From positions 40,174 to 104,173 of the IMG/VR virus record IMGVR_UViG_3300046804_004123: a DNA stretch of 64,000 bases. One strand, 5' to 3'. A program made the translations under genes and the position numbers. Below, piece by piece: positions 23,856 to 32,391 of this stretch. The notes under the pieces are model-generated. The model saw nothing but the letters and a program-made list of their open reading frames with translations, was not told the DNA's origin and did no database searches. Source of the stretch: a virus. Numbering within the stretch: the stretch's first letter is position 1; each line of letters opens with the position of its first letter.

Positions 23856-24048
23856 AATAGTTTTCAAAATTAAATGCAATTACCTCATCGGGTATAAGAT
23901 TACCCTGCGAATCAAACATTTCAGGGTGAGGTCTTGGAATTTCCCTGTAGTTCATCATGTATTCTCTAGCGACCCATCCAGATAGCAGTCCAACAATAAA
24001 AAACAAAATAGTCATGAATGAACCAAAAACTAAACTTGTTGCTAACAT
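23821..24048 (-). CDS. Small single-pass membrane protein
   Basis: 75 residues. One membrane helix covers about residues 4-26 (LVFGSFMTILFFIVGLLSGWV), followed by a polar tail with REIPRPHPEMFDSQGNLIPDE and an acidic end. The topology is probably N-terminus out or in the periplasm with the tail in the cytoplasm, by the Arg-containing flank (AREYMMNYR). Its start overlaps the end of the upstream gene by seven bases. I recall small proteins of this kind in cyanophages near glutaredoxin, with no known function. Confidence 0.72.
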   Translation of the reverse strand: MLATSLVFGSFMTILFFIVGLLSGWVAREYMMNYREIPRPHPEMFDSQGNLIPDEVIAFNFENYYDNDDSTEEDE

Positions 24049-24251
24049 TTTTTTCTTCCTCGGGAACTACTGGATTTCTTTATAGACAAAGAAAATTCAA
24101 AATAGATGGTTACTTCCCGTTTGAGAAAGCAAACCAACTTTTCAAAAATAATGTGAAAATCTTTGGGTTGCCTCCTCTTACCTCCGCTTAAGATAAGTTC
24201 TAGTCCACGATTAACATGAATCTTGGAATTATTTATGTTCGTATCAGACAA
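24042..24251 (-). CDS. Small conserved basic protein
   Basis: 69 residues. A central segment (FHIIFEKLVCFLKREVTIYFEFSLSIKK) looks like two strands or an amphipathic hairpin, and the end is Ser/Arg/Lys-rich (SSSSRGRKKC). Its start overlaps the glutaredoxin stop and its end overlaps the next start, as expected for a coupled operon gene. No family recognised; not a shadow, because the opposite strand and other frames are closed here. Confidence 0.62.
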   Translation of the reverse strand: MSDTNINNSKIHVNRGLELILSGGKRRQPKDFHIIFEKLVCFLKREVTIYFEFSLSIKKSSSSRGRKKC

Positions 24252-24480
24252 TTTGCTTTTCTTTCAAAAATTTAACAGTATCTGTACATCCACCAAGTTT
24301 TTCAGAGTTGCATAAAACTTGTGGAAAAGTAGATCCCTCACCAAATTCAGCATAAAACTGATCTTTAGTGAAGTCCTTATCTAAAGTATACTCCACAAAC
24401 TTGTTTCCTGTCAACTCCAGTACTTGTTTAACTTTATAGCAATGTGGACAATCAGACTTTGTATAAACAGTAAAATTCAT
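24244..24480 (-). CDS. Glutaredoxin
   Basis: 78 residues, the usual size for a phage or bacterial glutaredoxin. The active site is CPHC at residues 11-14 after the strand NFTVYTKSD. Downstream are the cis-Pro region STFPQVLCNSEKLGG and a CTDTVKFL helix that bind glutathione. It reduces disulphides, for example in ribonucleotide reductase. The CPHC pair differs from the classical CPYC but is within the family. It starts an operon running to the DUF6433-like gene. Confidence 0.92.
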   Translation of the reverse strand: MNFTVYTKSDCPHCYKVKQVLELTGNKFVEYTLDKDFTKDQFYAEFGEGSTFPQVLCNSEKLGGCTDTVKFLKEKQIV

Positions 24481-24510
24481 ATTTTTATTAAATGCAGCTT
24501 TTAGTATATA

Positions 24511-25125
24511 TTAAAAATCAATATCTAGAGAAATAGTAATTCTATCCATATCAGTTTCATTACTTTCAACATAATGAAAAGTAGATGCTGGAAATATAAT
24601 TAATTTTCCATCAAATGGTTCAACTTTATGAAAAGTTTTTAAGTTAAGATCTTTTTTAATTTTTTCATTATAGATTTCATGATGCCCTAAATTAGTATAT
24701 AAATTGTTAAACACTAAATCACCAGAAAACCTATACGGACTACTTACAAAAAGAACAGCAGATAATATACCTTTTGAATGATGATTACAAATATTACAAT
24801 TTCCTTTCCTATTAATATTTGCCCAAGAATTTATTATATTTTCATGAGTTAATTCAATAGATCTATCTAAAACTTTTGATAGACAATATCTTATTTCTTG
24901 ATATAAAATATCAAAATATTTTTCAAATTTTTTAGTATGAAGTAAGGAATGTTCTTCTAATGATTGCCATCCTCCACAGTTGTTATAAGATTGTTTTTTA
25001 GGAAATTTACTTTCATATTCGTATATGTCATCGACTAAAGAATCTTTTATTTGATAAAAATTTTCAATTTGTTTTTCAATTACTGGAACTGGAAACAGAG
25101 TATAAATGTTTAAATTATTTTTCAT
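24511..25125 (-). CDS. 2OG-Fe(II) oxygenase-like protein
   Basis: 204 residues resembling the 2OG-FeII_Oxy_5 group common in cyanophages. The core shows CNHHSKGILSAVLFVSSPYRFSG, then DLVFNNL, GKLIIFPASTFHYVES (H184) and RITISLDIDF (R195), giving the double-stranded beta-helix with the distal His and 2OG-binding Arg. The N-terminus has the FPVPVIEKQIENF opening often seen in this group. The substrate is unknown; such genes sit beside glycan or tail genes. It is the last gene of the glycan island operon. Confidence 0.75.
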   Translation of the reverse strand: MKNNLNIYTLFPVPVIEKQIENFYQIKDSLVDDIYEYESKFPKKQSYNNCGGWQSLEEHSLLHTKKFEKYFDILYQEIRYCLSKVLDRSIELTHENIINSWANINRKGNCNICNHHSKGILSAVLFVSSPYRFSGDLVFNNLYTNLGHHEIYNEKIKKDLNLKTFHKVEPFDGKLIIFPASTFHYVESNETDMDRITISLDIDF

Positions 25126-25130
25126 AAAAC

Positions 25131-25931
25131 TTACGCTCCATCTTCATGCCAACATTCATTATATCCATTTTTTTGATCATCATATGGGTAAGAATTTAGT
25201 TCTTTCTTTGGCCAAACTAAATCAATACCAGTTCTTGGAAAAGATTTAAATATTTTTTTACTTAAACTTTGACTAAGTTCATATGCCTCTTGCCATTTGG
25301 GAGCATAATCATAAAGATATTCGTTAGGATAAAGTAAAAATAATTTAATCCTGTCATCATAGTTAGAACAATAGTGTGCTCCAATATAAGTTTCTGTTCT
25401 CGTATAATGACCATAATACTTCCACAAATCATACTTGCTTATTCTCACTTTGTCAATAAGTCCATTTAATTCTAATGGAATATCAAACATTTTTAATAAG
25501 TGTTCTGTTTTTCCCCAGAAAACATGATCTCTGGGATGAAATAAAAGATGTGGATACATTCCAGGAACAAAAATTCTATCTTCATTCCTATTTTCAATAA
25601 AGAACTGATACATATTCAACATACTTTGATAAGTATATTTCTGATCGGTTCTCATTTTAATTGCATATTCAGTTGTAACTTTCTGCAATCCAGAAAAAGA
25701 AGTTACGATCTGAAGATTTCTATTATCTGTTCCAGGAGTAATTGGAAATTTATTTGAAACAACAAAAAATCTTGAAGTGGGATGATAATTGACAATATCA
25801 TCATCCCAACAAGAAAGAATAATGTTGTTTACGAAAGGTAGTTCAAAGTATGAATCTATAACCTCATTAGTAAATTCATCATATCTTCCTTGCAGAACAA
25901 TATCAATTTTTTCAAAGTTATTATTCTGCAT
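25131..25931 (-). CDS. WavE-like glycan synthesis protein
   Basis: 266 residues. The opening KIDIVLQGRYDEFTNEVIDSYF and the central TEYAIKMRTDQKY are characteristic of the WavE family, whose Vibrio member is needed for lipopolysaccharide core synthesis. DDDIVNYHPTSRFFVVSNKF and VFWGKTEHLLKMF are further family-like blocks. A glycosyltransferase fold is assumed for this family. It abuts the start and end of both neighbours in the island operon. Confidence 0.75.
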   Translation of the reverse strand: MQNNNFEKIDIVLQGRYDEFTNEVIDSYFELPFVNNIILSCWDDDIVNYHPTSRFFVVSNKFPITPGTDNRNLQIVTSFSGLQKVTTEYAIKMRTDQKYTYQSMLNMYQFFIENRNEDRIFVPGMYPHLLFHPRDHVFWGKTEHLLKMFDIPLELNGLIDKVRISKYDLWKYYGHYTRTETYIGAHYCSNYDDRIKLFLLYPNEYLYDYAPKWQEAYELSQSLSKKIFKSFPRTGIDLVWPKKELNSYPYDDQKNGYNECWHEDGA

Positions 25932-28900
25932 CAGATCTTTTTTTCAAGATGAATGTCATAGTGCTTTAAATTTTCAACAATAATATCATAATAATCTTCA
26001 CCAACATTATCATCTTCAGATAAAGATACAAAAATATTTTTGGATTCTTCTACTTTACCCCAATACCATCCAGACAAAGCCTTTTCAAATAAAAGACCAT
26101 ACTTACCTGGATACTCAACATCAGAAGTTGTTGATGGGTCAAACAATTCACAAATACTTAGTCCTAATGAAGCATACTTGTAGCAGTCATTCCATTGATG
26201 TCTTCTTTCATGAAATCTAGCAAGTAAGAAATATGCCTCAGGTCTATTTGGAAGAGTGCAGAGAGCTTGTTGAAGTAAAGATATTGCAGTTCCATCTCTA
26301 GTTCCTTGCTTATCATAACAATGGTGGCATTTGATTAAAGATTCATAGATCATATTCTCATCTTCGTATCTTTCAGATGCTCTCAAAAAATAAGATAATG
26401 CAGGAGCCGTGTGTCCCTCTTTTTCATACCAAAGACCCAAATCATAATTTCTTTGGGGATTTTCTGGATCTAACGAATATTCAGTTAGTAACACTTCAAG
26501 ATCAGTTTTATTCCTAGAAATAGAAATTTCATCATTAGATTCAACTAAATCTAAAATTTTTGATTGATAATTTTTTTTCCACCACCCAATAACATGTTCA
26601 TATGTTTCTACATGATAATCTTTATTTTCTTTTTCAAGTTCAGAATGACCATAAAAAGTAGATTTAAGATTTTGGTCTTCAACAAAAAGATTTACAGAAT
26701 AAACTTTCCCCAAGTTATAAAATAAAAGATTTTCAGGCATTGGATAAAAATCTGTTCCTGGAATTTCTAATTTATAACAATCTCCTTCGATATAAGTTTC
26801 AATTATTTTTCTTGCATAATCTCTAGTTAAAATATATGCAGTAACAGACCAATCCATCATTGATCTATTTCTTATTTTTACTTCTTGTTGATTTTCATTT
26901 ATACAACAAAGTTGAACACACTCAGCATCTTCTGGTAAATTTTCTATAAAATCATTCCAAGTAAAGTTCCAATATTCAACTGTTTCAAGGCTCAAATCAT
27001 CTTCGCAGAAAAATGCATAATCATCTTCAGTTTCTTCATACCATTTTTTAATTGCCTTTAAATGAGATATGCAACACCCAGTTGTTCCAGAGTCAAGAAT
27101 ATGAAGTTGTTTACCATAAACTACATCGTCACATTCATGAAATCTTTTAGAAATAATCCCATGAAGGTTTGTAACTCCAAGATCTAAAAATTGTTTGTGT
27201 AATTTTTCCCTTCTATCTACACTTTCCTCTAGACTAATGTAATAAACACTAGGAAAATCTACAAATTTAATTTTATTTGGAATAATTTTATCAGAAGTTA
27301 ATTTAAAGCCCATTTCTTTCCACCAATTAAGAATTGTATTGTGAGAATTATAATGATGATCATTCAAATCATTAGTAACATTTTCTATTTCATAAGAAGA
27401 TTTAAATGAAACATCTTCAACAAAAAGAGGATAAACATATACTCTATTAGTTAAACCTAAAATAATAGTTTCTACTACTGGAATAACTGCCCAATCTGGA
27501 CGAGTATCTACATCATAACACTTACAGTCTAAATGAAAATAATCATCGTAATAGTATGTATCTATCAATTTTTGTGCATATTCTCTAGTAATTAAATATG
27601 CACAACAAGACCAATCACATGGCCATCTTTTTCTAAACTCAAAAGGATTTAAGTAGTCGGTATAATATTCTCTTAGTAAACAAAGTTGAATACAATCCCA
27701 CTTAGGAGGAAGAATATCCATAAATTCTTCCCAGGTAAAATTCCAGTATTCAACTGTTTGAAGACTTAAATCATCTTCACAGAAGAATGCATATTCATCA
27801 TTTGTACTGTTTAACCATTGTTTAATTGCTTTAAGGTGTGAAGTAACTGGTCCTCTACTACCTTGGCTTAATTTCCATTGACCAACTGCATTTAAATAAT
27901 CACTAAGAATTACGTGCTCATCATCATTATATCTTTTGAATATGTGTGAGGTTATATTAGTTACTCCATACTTTTTAAATTTTTCATATAATTTTTTTCT
28001 TCTAAAAGTAGAATTTTCTATGCTAACGTAATGAACTGGTGGAAAATTTTTTAATTTGTTAAAATCATTATCAGTCTCTTCTTTTATACTGGCAATATAA
28101 AACCTATCTTTTTGTTCATCAATTACCCATTCTGTATTTGATTTATTATAATAATCAACTATGTTTTCCAATTTTTGAGAGTTAATTCTATTATGTTCCA
28201 TTGTAAGAACATAATCAGTTTGCCACTCCAATTCATCTCCAAAATATACATTGCTTAAATTAATACGAATAGTCTCTCTAAGATCTTTATCAGTTTCGGA
28301 AGATTTAAAATTTTCAACTCGTTTTGTATCTGGATGAGGTATATGGAACACATGATAATCAAAATCCATTTTCTTGTGCTCCAACCCCACCATTTCTAAT
28401 CTTTTATAGATTTCATCATCTTCAAAAGAATAATATTCACAAAAATCTTCATTATATCCACCAACTTTTAAAAAATTTTCTTTTGATACAAATAAAAGAC
28501 CAGTTAAAAATCTATAATAAGAACTATAAGAATTATAGTAATCAGTTAATTGATCTAAAGACATCTTATTGCGGTCTACAATATAATTACCAGTTCTTTC
28601 ATCATAAAATTCATTATTTACAATAGAACTTTTTCCGCTTACAAATGATTGACTATCTATTTTGTACTTATCAAAAAAAGAATAATAACAATTAAATACA
28701 TAATCACAATCAACTTTTAGAATATAATCTCCTTTTGCCACAGAAACCGCAAGATTAAGCGGTTGTGGTTGATTAAAATATTTTTGATTCTGAACTCTAA
28801 TAATTTTAATTCTTTCATCTAAAGAAATTAAATGCTCTAAACTTTCATCGGAACTCCAATCAACGATTATTATTTCAGTAATTTCTTTATGATTTAACCA

Positions 28901-28966
28901 AGAATTTAAAGAAACATTTAAAGCTGAATTGCGATTTTTGCAAGCACAAATTAAAGAAATAGACAT
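25931..28966 (-). CDS. Multi-domain glycosyltransferase: GT2, two GT25-like domains, TPR tail
   Basis: 1011 residues. Residues 1 to about 230 are a GT2 domain: SLICACKNRNSALNVSLNSW, EIIIVDWSSDESLE, VDCDY, and GGYNEDFCEYYSFEDDE. About 305-530 is a GT25-like domain (FPPVHYVSIENSTFRRKKLY, SHLKAIKQW, AFFCEDDLSLQTVEYWNF). About 570-815 is a second copy of it (FPSVYYISLEESVDRREKL, FFCEDDLSLETVEYWNF), so one domain was duplicated. Residues from about 825 are TPR-like helices (NPQRNYDLGLWYEKEG, RPEAYFLLARFHERRHQW). GT25 enzymes move galactose in LPS. One protein could add several sugars in turn. Confidence 0.82.
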   Translation of the reverse strand: MSISLICACKNRNSALNVSLNSWLNHKEITEIIIVDWSSDESLEHLISLDERIKIIRVQNQKYFNQPQPLNLAVSVAKGDYILKVDCDYVFNCYYSFFDKYKIDSQSFVSGKSSIVNNEFYDERTGNYIVDRNKMSLDQLTDYYNSYSSYYRFLTGLLFVSKENFLKVGGYNEDFCEYYSFEDDEIYKRLEMVGLEHKKMDFDYHVFHIPHPDTKRVENFKSSETDKDLRETIRINLSNVYFGDELEWQTDYVLTMEHNRINSQKLENIVDYYNKSNTEWVIDEQKDRFYIASIKEETDNDFNKLKNFPPVHYVSIENSTFRRKKLYEKFKKYGVTNITSHIFKRYNDDEHVILSDYLNAVGQWKLSQGSRGPVTSHLKAIKQWLNSTNDEYAFFCEDDLSLQTVEYWNFTWEEFMDILPPKWDCIQLCLLREYYTDYLNPFEFRKRWPCDWSCCAYLITREYAQKLIDTYYYDDYFHLDCKCYDVDTRPDWAVIPVVETIILGLTNRVYVYPLFVEDVSFKSSYEIENVTNDLNDHHYNSHNTILNWWKEMGFKLTSDKIIPNKIKFVDFPSVYYISLEESVDRREKLHKQFLDLGVTNLHGIISKRFHECDDVVYGKQLHILDSGTTGCCISHLKAIKKWYEETEDDYAFFCEDDLSLETVEYWNFTWNDFIENLPEDAECVQLCCINENQQEVKIRNRSMMDWSVTAYILTRDYARKIIETYIEGDCYKLEIPGTDFYPMPENLLFYNLGKVYSVNLFVEDQNLKSTFYGHSELEKENKDYHVETYEHVIGWWKKNYQSKILDLVESNDEISISRNKTDLEVLLTEYSLDPENPQRNYDLGLWYEKEGHTAPALSYFLRASERYEDENMIYESLIKCHHCYDKQGTRDGTAISLLQQALCTLPNRPEAYFLLARFHERRHQWNDCYKYASLGLSICELFDPSTTSDVEYPGKYGLLFEKALSGWYWGKVEESKNIFVSLSEDDNVGEDYYDIIVENLKHYDIHLEKKI

Positions 28967-28971
28967 ATAAA

Positions 28972-29442
28972 TCAGTTACTTGATATAAACTTTTTATAAA
29001 AAATTGCTTTGTCGGTGCATACACCGAATCCTTTTTTTAAATTTTCTAGATGATCATAATAATTTATTGATTCTGGAAGAACAATGATTCCTTTTGAGTA
29101 TGGAAATTGCCCTATCAAAATCCAACCAAATCCTTTACTGGTGATAGTATACCTATCAGTTTCATGCCAAAAATAGTTAAATTCTACCATAGATGTAGAT
29201 AATTTTTCCAGTGCTTCTCTATTTTTACAGTGAATCCATAAAACATCTTTGTGTTTTACCAACCAATTAATAGGAACATGATATTGTGGTTTATCATGTC
29301 CAAGATAACACTCATTATTTTCAACTCTTAAATCAATCTCAACATCAAATCCTTCAGCAATTGCTTCTTCAATATAATCAACACTATTTTCCTTGATTGG
29401 ATTTGGACCAGTCAAATTTCCACGATGAGAAATAATTTTCAT
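28972..29442 (-). CDS. Short glycerophosphodiester phosphodiesterase-like protein
   Basis: 156 residues from ATG at 29442; a longer frame to 29673 exists but it runs antiphase through the RuBisCO-like gene and is not used. The core GDPD residues are present: SHRGN (H6, R7), KENSVDYIE, FDVEIDLR (E35, D37) and LGHDKP (H49, D50). Full enzymes have about 240 residues, so the C-terminal half of the barrel is reduced. It would cut a phosphodiester such as a glycerophospho-sugar. The start lies one base after the RLP stop, so the two are likely co-translated. Confidence 0.8.
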   Translation of the reverse strand: MKIISHRGNLTGPNPIKENSVDYIEEAIAEGFDVEIDLRVENNECYLGHDKPQYHVPINWLVKHKDVLWIHCKNREALEKLSTSMVEFNYFWHETDRYTITSKGFGWILIGQFPYSKGIIVLPESINYYDHLENLKKGFGVCTDKAIFYKKFISSN

Positions 29443-29443
29443 A

Positions 29444-30682
29444 TCAAAAATCCAACACCCACTCAGGAAGAGAACCTCCACCAGTTTCATATCCCCACTT
29501 ATCAATAGCAGCACGAAACTCTGGTCCAGGAGTTTTATCAATTGCCTGACGCATTGCCAGAGCACCTGCCAGAGTACCCCCAGGATGCCCGTGAACAGCG
29601 CCGCCACAGTTAGCAAGGAAGTCTGTTCCAAACTTCTCTGCAGTGGTGTTAACGATCCCTGGATGCATACCACAACTCAATGCTGGAAGAACATTTCTAT
29701 TGTAAAGTGTCGTTAAAGTCTTACGAAGTTCTGTCTCATCATCACTGAGATATCCACCCCACATTCCAGCATGAATGGTATCCACTCCACAAAGACCAGC
29801 AAGATCACAGAGAACATCCCAATCAATACCAAATGCATGTCTCTTATCAGTAAGGATTTTATCTCCACTCTTTTGGTAATGAATAAACATTGGAAGGTCC
29901 ATTCTTCTAATTGAATTATAAACACCAAGACCAGACCAGAAATTAATGTGGATACCATTACCACCATTATTTGCAACAAAATTTGCACGTTCAAGAATGG
30001 TGTGATGATCTCCATTAATACAGAAGCAGTAAATTACTCCTCTTCCACATTCATTTACAATGTTTGAAATAAGTTCTACACGATCTTCAAGACGGCAGAA
30101 TGCAGGATTGGAAAGAATTTCATCTTCCTTAATAAAATCAACACCACCATCAAGAAGTTCTTTAACCATATCGGCAAGAGTTTGTGGTGTAATGCCTGTT
30201 TTAGGTTTTACGATTGCACCAGAAAGTGGTTTATCAAACCTGTTAACGAACCTACGAATACCTTCAATTCCATATTTTGGTCCAAGAAATTGTGCTTCTA
30301 CATCAGCAGGAAACTCCAGTTTCTGAAGGCGACAAACTTTAAATACATCAATATCAAGTTGTCCACCCATTACCTGACAGAGAAGATGTGAGATACCATC
30401 ACCTTCCCAATCAGTATTGACTTTGGGGAATCCAATCTTCACTTGCCCAGAGTGAACCCCAGTAAGGTTTTCTTCCGTATCATAGATGACACAAGATGCT
30501 AACTCAAAAAGTTCATCACTCTCCCAGCGATTACGAACCTTTGGATTTCCCACACTCTGCCCAATGGCAAGATTCCAAGCAGCATCTCTCAAATCACCAA
30601 CTTGATGATTTGCTTCAATATAATACGTTGCTACTACACAACGATCTCTTTCTTGTTCTGTTAGTTCTCTAAAAAATTTCAT
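29444..30682 (-). CDS. RuBisCO-like protein (RLP, large-subunit superfamily)
   Basis: 412 residues covering the RuBisCO large-subunit barrel. The metal site is kept: KPK (K159, K161 = K175, K177 of spinach) and GGVDFIKEDE (K185, D187, E188 = K201, D203, E204). H268 (H294), H304 in DTIHAG (H327), S336 (S379) and the CGGAVHGHPGG phosphate loop are also kept. R295 is Tyr269, and the loop-6 Lys334 is Tyr311; N123 and E60 are not evident. This is the pattern of form IV RLPs, which act as enolases, isomerases or decarboxylases in sugar-phosphate and methionine salvage chemistry. The start overlaps the upstream methyltransferase stop by four bases. Confidence 0.93.
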   Translation of the reverse strand: MKFFRELTEQERDRCVVATYYIEANHQVGDLRDAAWNLAIGQSVGNPKVRNRWESDELFELASCVIYDTEENLTGVHSGQVKIGFPKVNTDWEGDGISHLLCQVMGGQLDIDVFKVCRLQKLEFPADVEAQFLGPKYGIEGIRRFVNRFDKPLSGAIVKPKTGITPQTLADMVKELLDGGVDFIKEDEILSNPAFCRLEDRVELISNIVNECGRGVIYCFCINGDHHTILERANFVANNGGNGIHINFWSGLGVYNSIRRMDLPMFIHYQKSGDKILTDKRHAFGIDWDVLCDLAGLCGVDTIHAGMWGGYLSDDETELRKTLTTLYNRNVLPALSCGMHPGIVNTTAEKFGTDFLANCGGAVHGHPGGTLAGALAMRQAIDKTPGPEFRAAIDKWGYETGGGSLPEWVLDF

Positions 30683-31353
30683 GCTTCAACCTCATTTCTT
30701 ACTAAGACTAATATCTCATCACCATCAAATCCATATTGTTGATTAGAATTACAAGTTTTTACTTGAGTTATATTACTATAATACTTATCATGCCCATAAA
30801 GTTTAATTTCATCAGCATAACTGTAAATTCTATAAACAATATCTTCAATTATAAGACATCCTCCAGGATTTAAATACTTATAAGCATTTCTAATTACTTT
30901 AATTTGATCCCAAAACTTATGGCTAGAATCATCTATAATAACATCAAATTTAGTATTAGATTTTTCAAAAGAATTATTAATTGACTCTTCGGATTTGACA
31001 TTCATATAATCATAAAACACATTATGTAAATTTTCAGTTTTGGCATTTTGTATAAAATCCTCTTGATATCTATCTTCAGAAGATTCTCCTACTTTACAAT
31101 CCCACCCATAAAGAGTTGCATTTGAAAAGTATTCTCTCCACATTCTCATAGATGCGTTTTTATATATTCCAATCTCACCAAAAACAATATTCTTATGTCT
31201 AATATTAGAAAATAAAAAATTATAAAACGGAGTGTATGCGTGATGCCCCATAGAACGCGCCAGAGGAGATTTATCAGTTCCATACTTTTCACCAATAAAA
31301 CACAAATCTGTAGGAGATGAAAAACTATTATACAATATTTGATTAAACTTCAC
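30679..31353 (-). CDS. SAM-dependent O-methyltransferase-like protein
   Basis: 224 residues. An N-terminal GEKYGTDKSPLARSMGHHAY segment with a TDK motif precedes motif I (VFGEIGIYKNASMRMW). Later blocks are ATLYGWDCKVGE, FDVIIDDSSHKFWDQIKVI and LNPGGCLIIEDI. This is the order found in macrocin- and sugar-type O-methyltransferases that use a metal. A sugar or glycan hydroxyl is the likely target here. The stop overlaps the RLP start and the start follows the cupin by two bases. Confidence 0.82.
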   Translation of the reverse strand: MKFNQILYNSFSSPTDLCFIGEKYGTDKSPLARSMGHHAYTPFYNFLFSNIRHKNIVFGEIGIYKNASMRMWREYFSNATLYGWDCKVGESSEDRYQEDFIQNAKTENLHNVFYDYMNVKSEESINNSFEKSNTKFDVIIDDSSHKFWDQIKVIRNAYKYLNPGGCLIIEDIVYRIYSYADEIKLYGHDKYYSNITQVKTCNSNQQYGFDGDEILVLVRNEVEA

Positions 31354-31355
31354 TT

Positions 31356-31676
31356 TTAAACCTCAAACTTATCTGATGGAATAGAAGGAACTTTAACGAC
31401 AACTAATGTACAATCTTCAAGAAAAACTGGATCTGCAACTTCTCCTTTTTCAAAAATAAATACATCTCCACTATTTAATTCTTTTCCTTGAATGGTCATT
31501 TTTCCAGAAACAAGAACATTATATTCTACACTTTCTTTATGGTAGTGCGGTGCCCAATACTCTCCCTTTTTATGCGTAAGTAACCCAACTTCAAATTGGT
31601 CTGTTTTCAATACTGAAGGTTTAAAGTTTCCTATAAACCAACCTCTCACATAATCAGTAATTTTTGATGTGTTCAT
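31356..31676 (-). CDS. Single-domain cupin
   Basis: 106 residues. Cupin motif 1 is YWAPHYHKESVEYNVLVSG (H44, H46 and E51 as probable metal ligands) and motif 2 is GKELNSGDVFIFEKGEVADP. Small cupins often act in sugar isomerisation, oxygenation or as sensors. Placed between a nucleotidyltransferase and the methyltransferase/RLP genes, it may modify the same sugar. The 5' end overlaps the nucleotidyltransferase by 23 bases. Confidence 0.85.
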   Translation of the reverse strand: MNTSKITDYVRGWFIGNFKPSVLKTDQFEVGLLTHKKGEYWAPHYHKESVEYNVLVSGKMTIQGKELNSGDVFIFEKGEVADPVFLEDCTLVVVKVPSIPSDKFEV

Positions 31677-32385
31677 ACTTTTCTAAAAAAGAATTCAAAT
31701 CTTCTGGAACTCCAACTGGATTATGTTGATAATTTGGAATATGATGTATTCCAACTTTAAGTCCTTTCTTAATCATATGATTATAAGATGGGCCAACATA
31801 AAACTCACCATTAGGTGCTCTATCATTACATTGTATCATATCTTCTGCACTTTGTACAAAATATTTCCCCTTTCTCCAATAATGAATTCCATTTAAGGAT
31901 ATATCACTTATAACTTCTTTTTCTTTTATTTCCTGAACAAATCCTTTACGATCAATTCTAGCGTAACTATTTTTTGGTGTAGATGTGGTATAAGTCACAA
32001 TCAACCCATCATACTTATAATATCTTGCAGATGTTAAAAATAAATCAGAATCCCACCACATAATCTGATCACAGTTAGCAATTATTAATTCATCCTCATT
32101 ATTAATAAAATCTTTAAACAAAAGACAACTGGAAGCAGGTCCTTCTGTAGTTTCTTCTACGCTAATAATTTTTGAAGTTGGAAGTATGGAATGTAATAAT
32201 GTACATACTTGATCATAATAACTATCTTTTCTTATGATAAAATGATAGGTTCCCGTTAATCCAAGAGAATGAACTGCTCTTTGAATCATTGCAATTCCAT
32301 CAATTTCAATTAATGGTTTTGGAATTTTATAGGTATCTCTAGGAAATCTAGTCCCTTCACCTGCCATTGGAATTATTATATTCAT
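31654..32385 (-). CDS. Sugar nucleotidyltransferase
   Basis: 243 residues of the NTP_transferase family. The nucleotide-binding start is IIPMAGEGTRFPRDTYKIPKPLIEI (the G-x-G-T-R and KPLI signatures). Further along are IANCDQIMWW (the nucleoside/metal Asp), GPASSCLLFKDF, and EFYVGPSYNHMI at the end of the core. It would join a sugar- or alcohol-phosphate to a nucleotide, making the donor for glycosyltransferases of the island. The exact sugar and base cannot be told. This makes local supply of an activated sugar plausible, together with the RLP and cupin. Confidence 0.88.
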   Translation of the reverse strand: MNIIIPMAGEGTRFPRDTYKIPKPLIEIDGIAMIQRAVHSLGLTGTYHFIIRKDSYYDQVCTLLHSILPTSKIISVEETTEGPASSCLLFKDFINNEDELIIANCDQIMWWDSDLFLTSARYYKYDGLIVTYTTSTPKNSYARIDRKGFVQEIKEKEVISDISLNGIHYWRKGKYFVQSAEDMIQCNDRAPNGEFYVGPSYNHMIKKGLKVGIHHIPNYQHNPVGVPEDLNSFLEKYEHIKNY

Positions 32386-32391
32386 TACTTT

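Noticed and set aside
29443-29673. Upstream extension of the GDPD-like gene
   Set aside because: This part is another frame of the RuBisCO-like gene. The peptide (LLTVAALFTGILGVLWQ) is an artefact of translating that gene out of frame, while the ATG at 29442 starts exactly at the GDPD core.
29444-30682. Functional carbon-fixing RuBisCO
   Set aside because: Loop-6 Lys334 is replaced by Tyr, R295 by Tyr, and no small subunit or phosphoribulokinase is nearby. A RuBisCO-like protein fits better.
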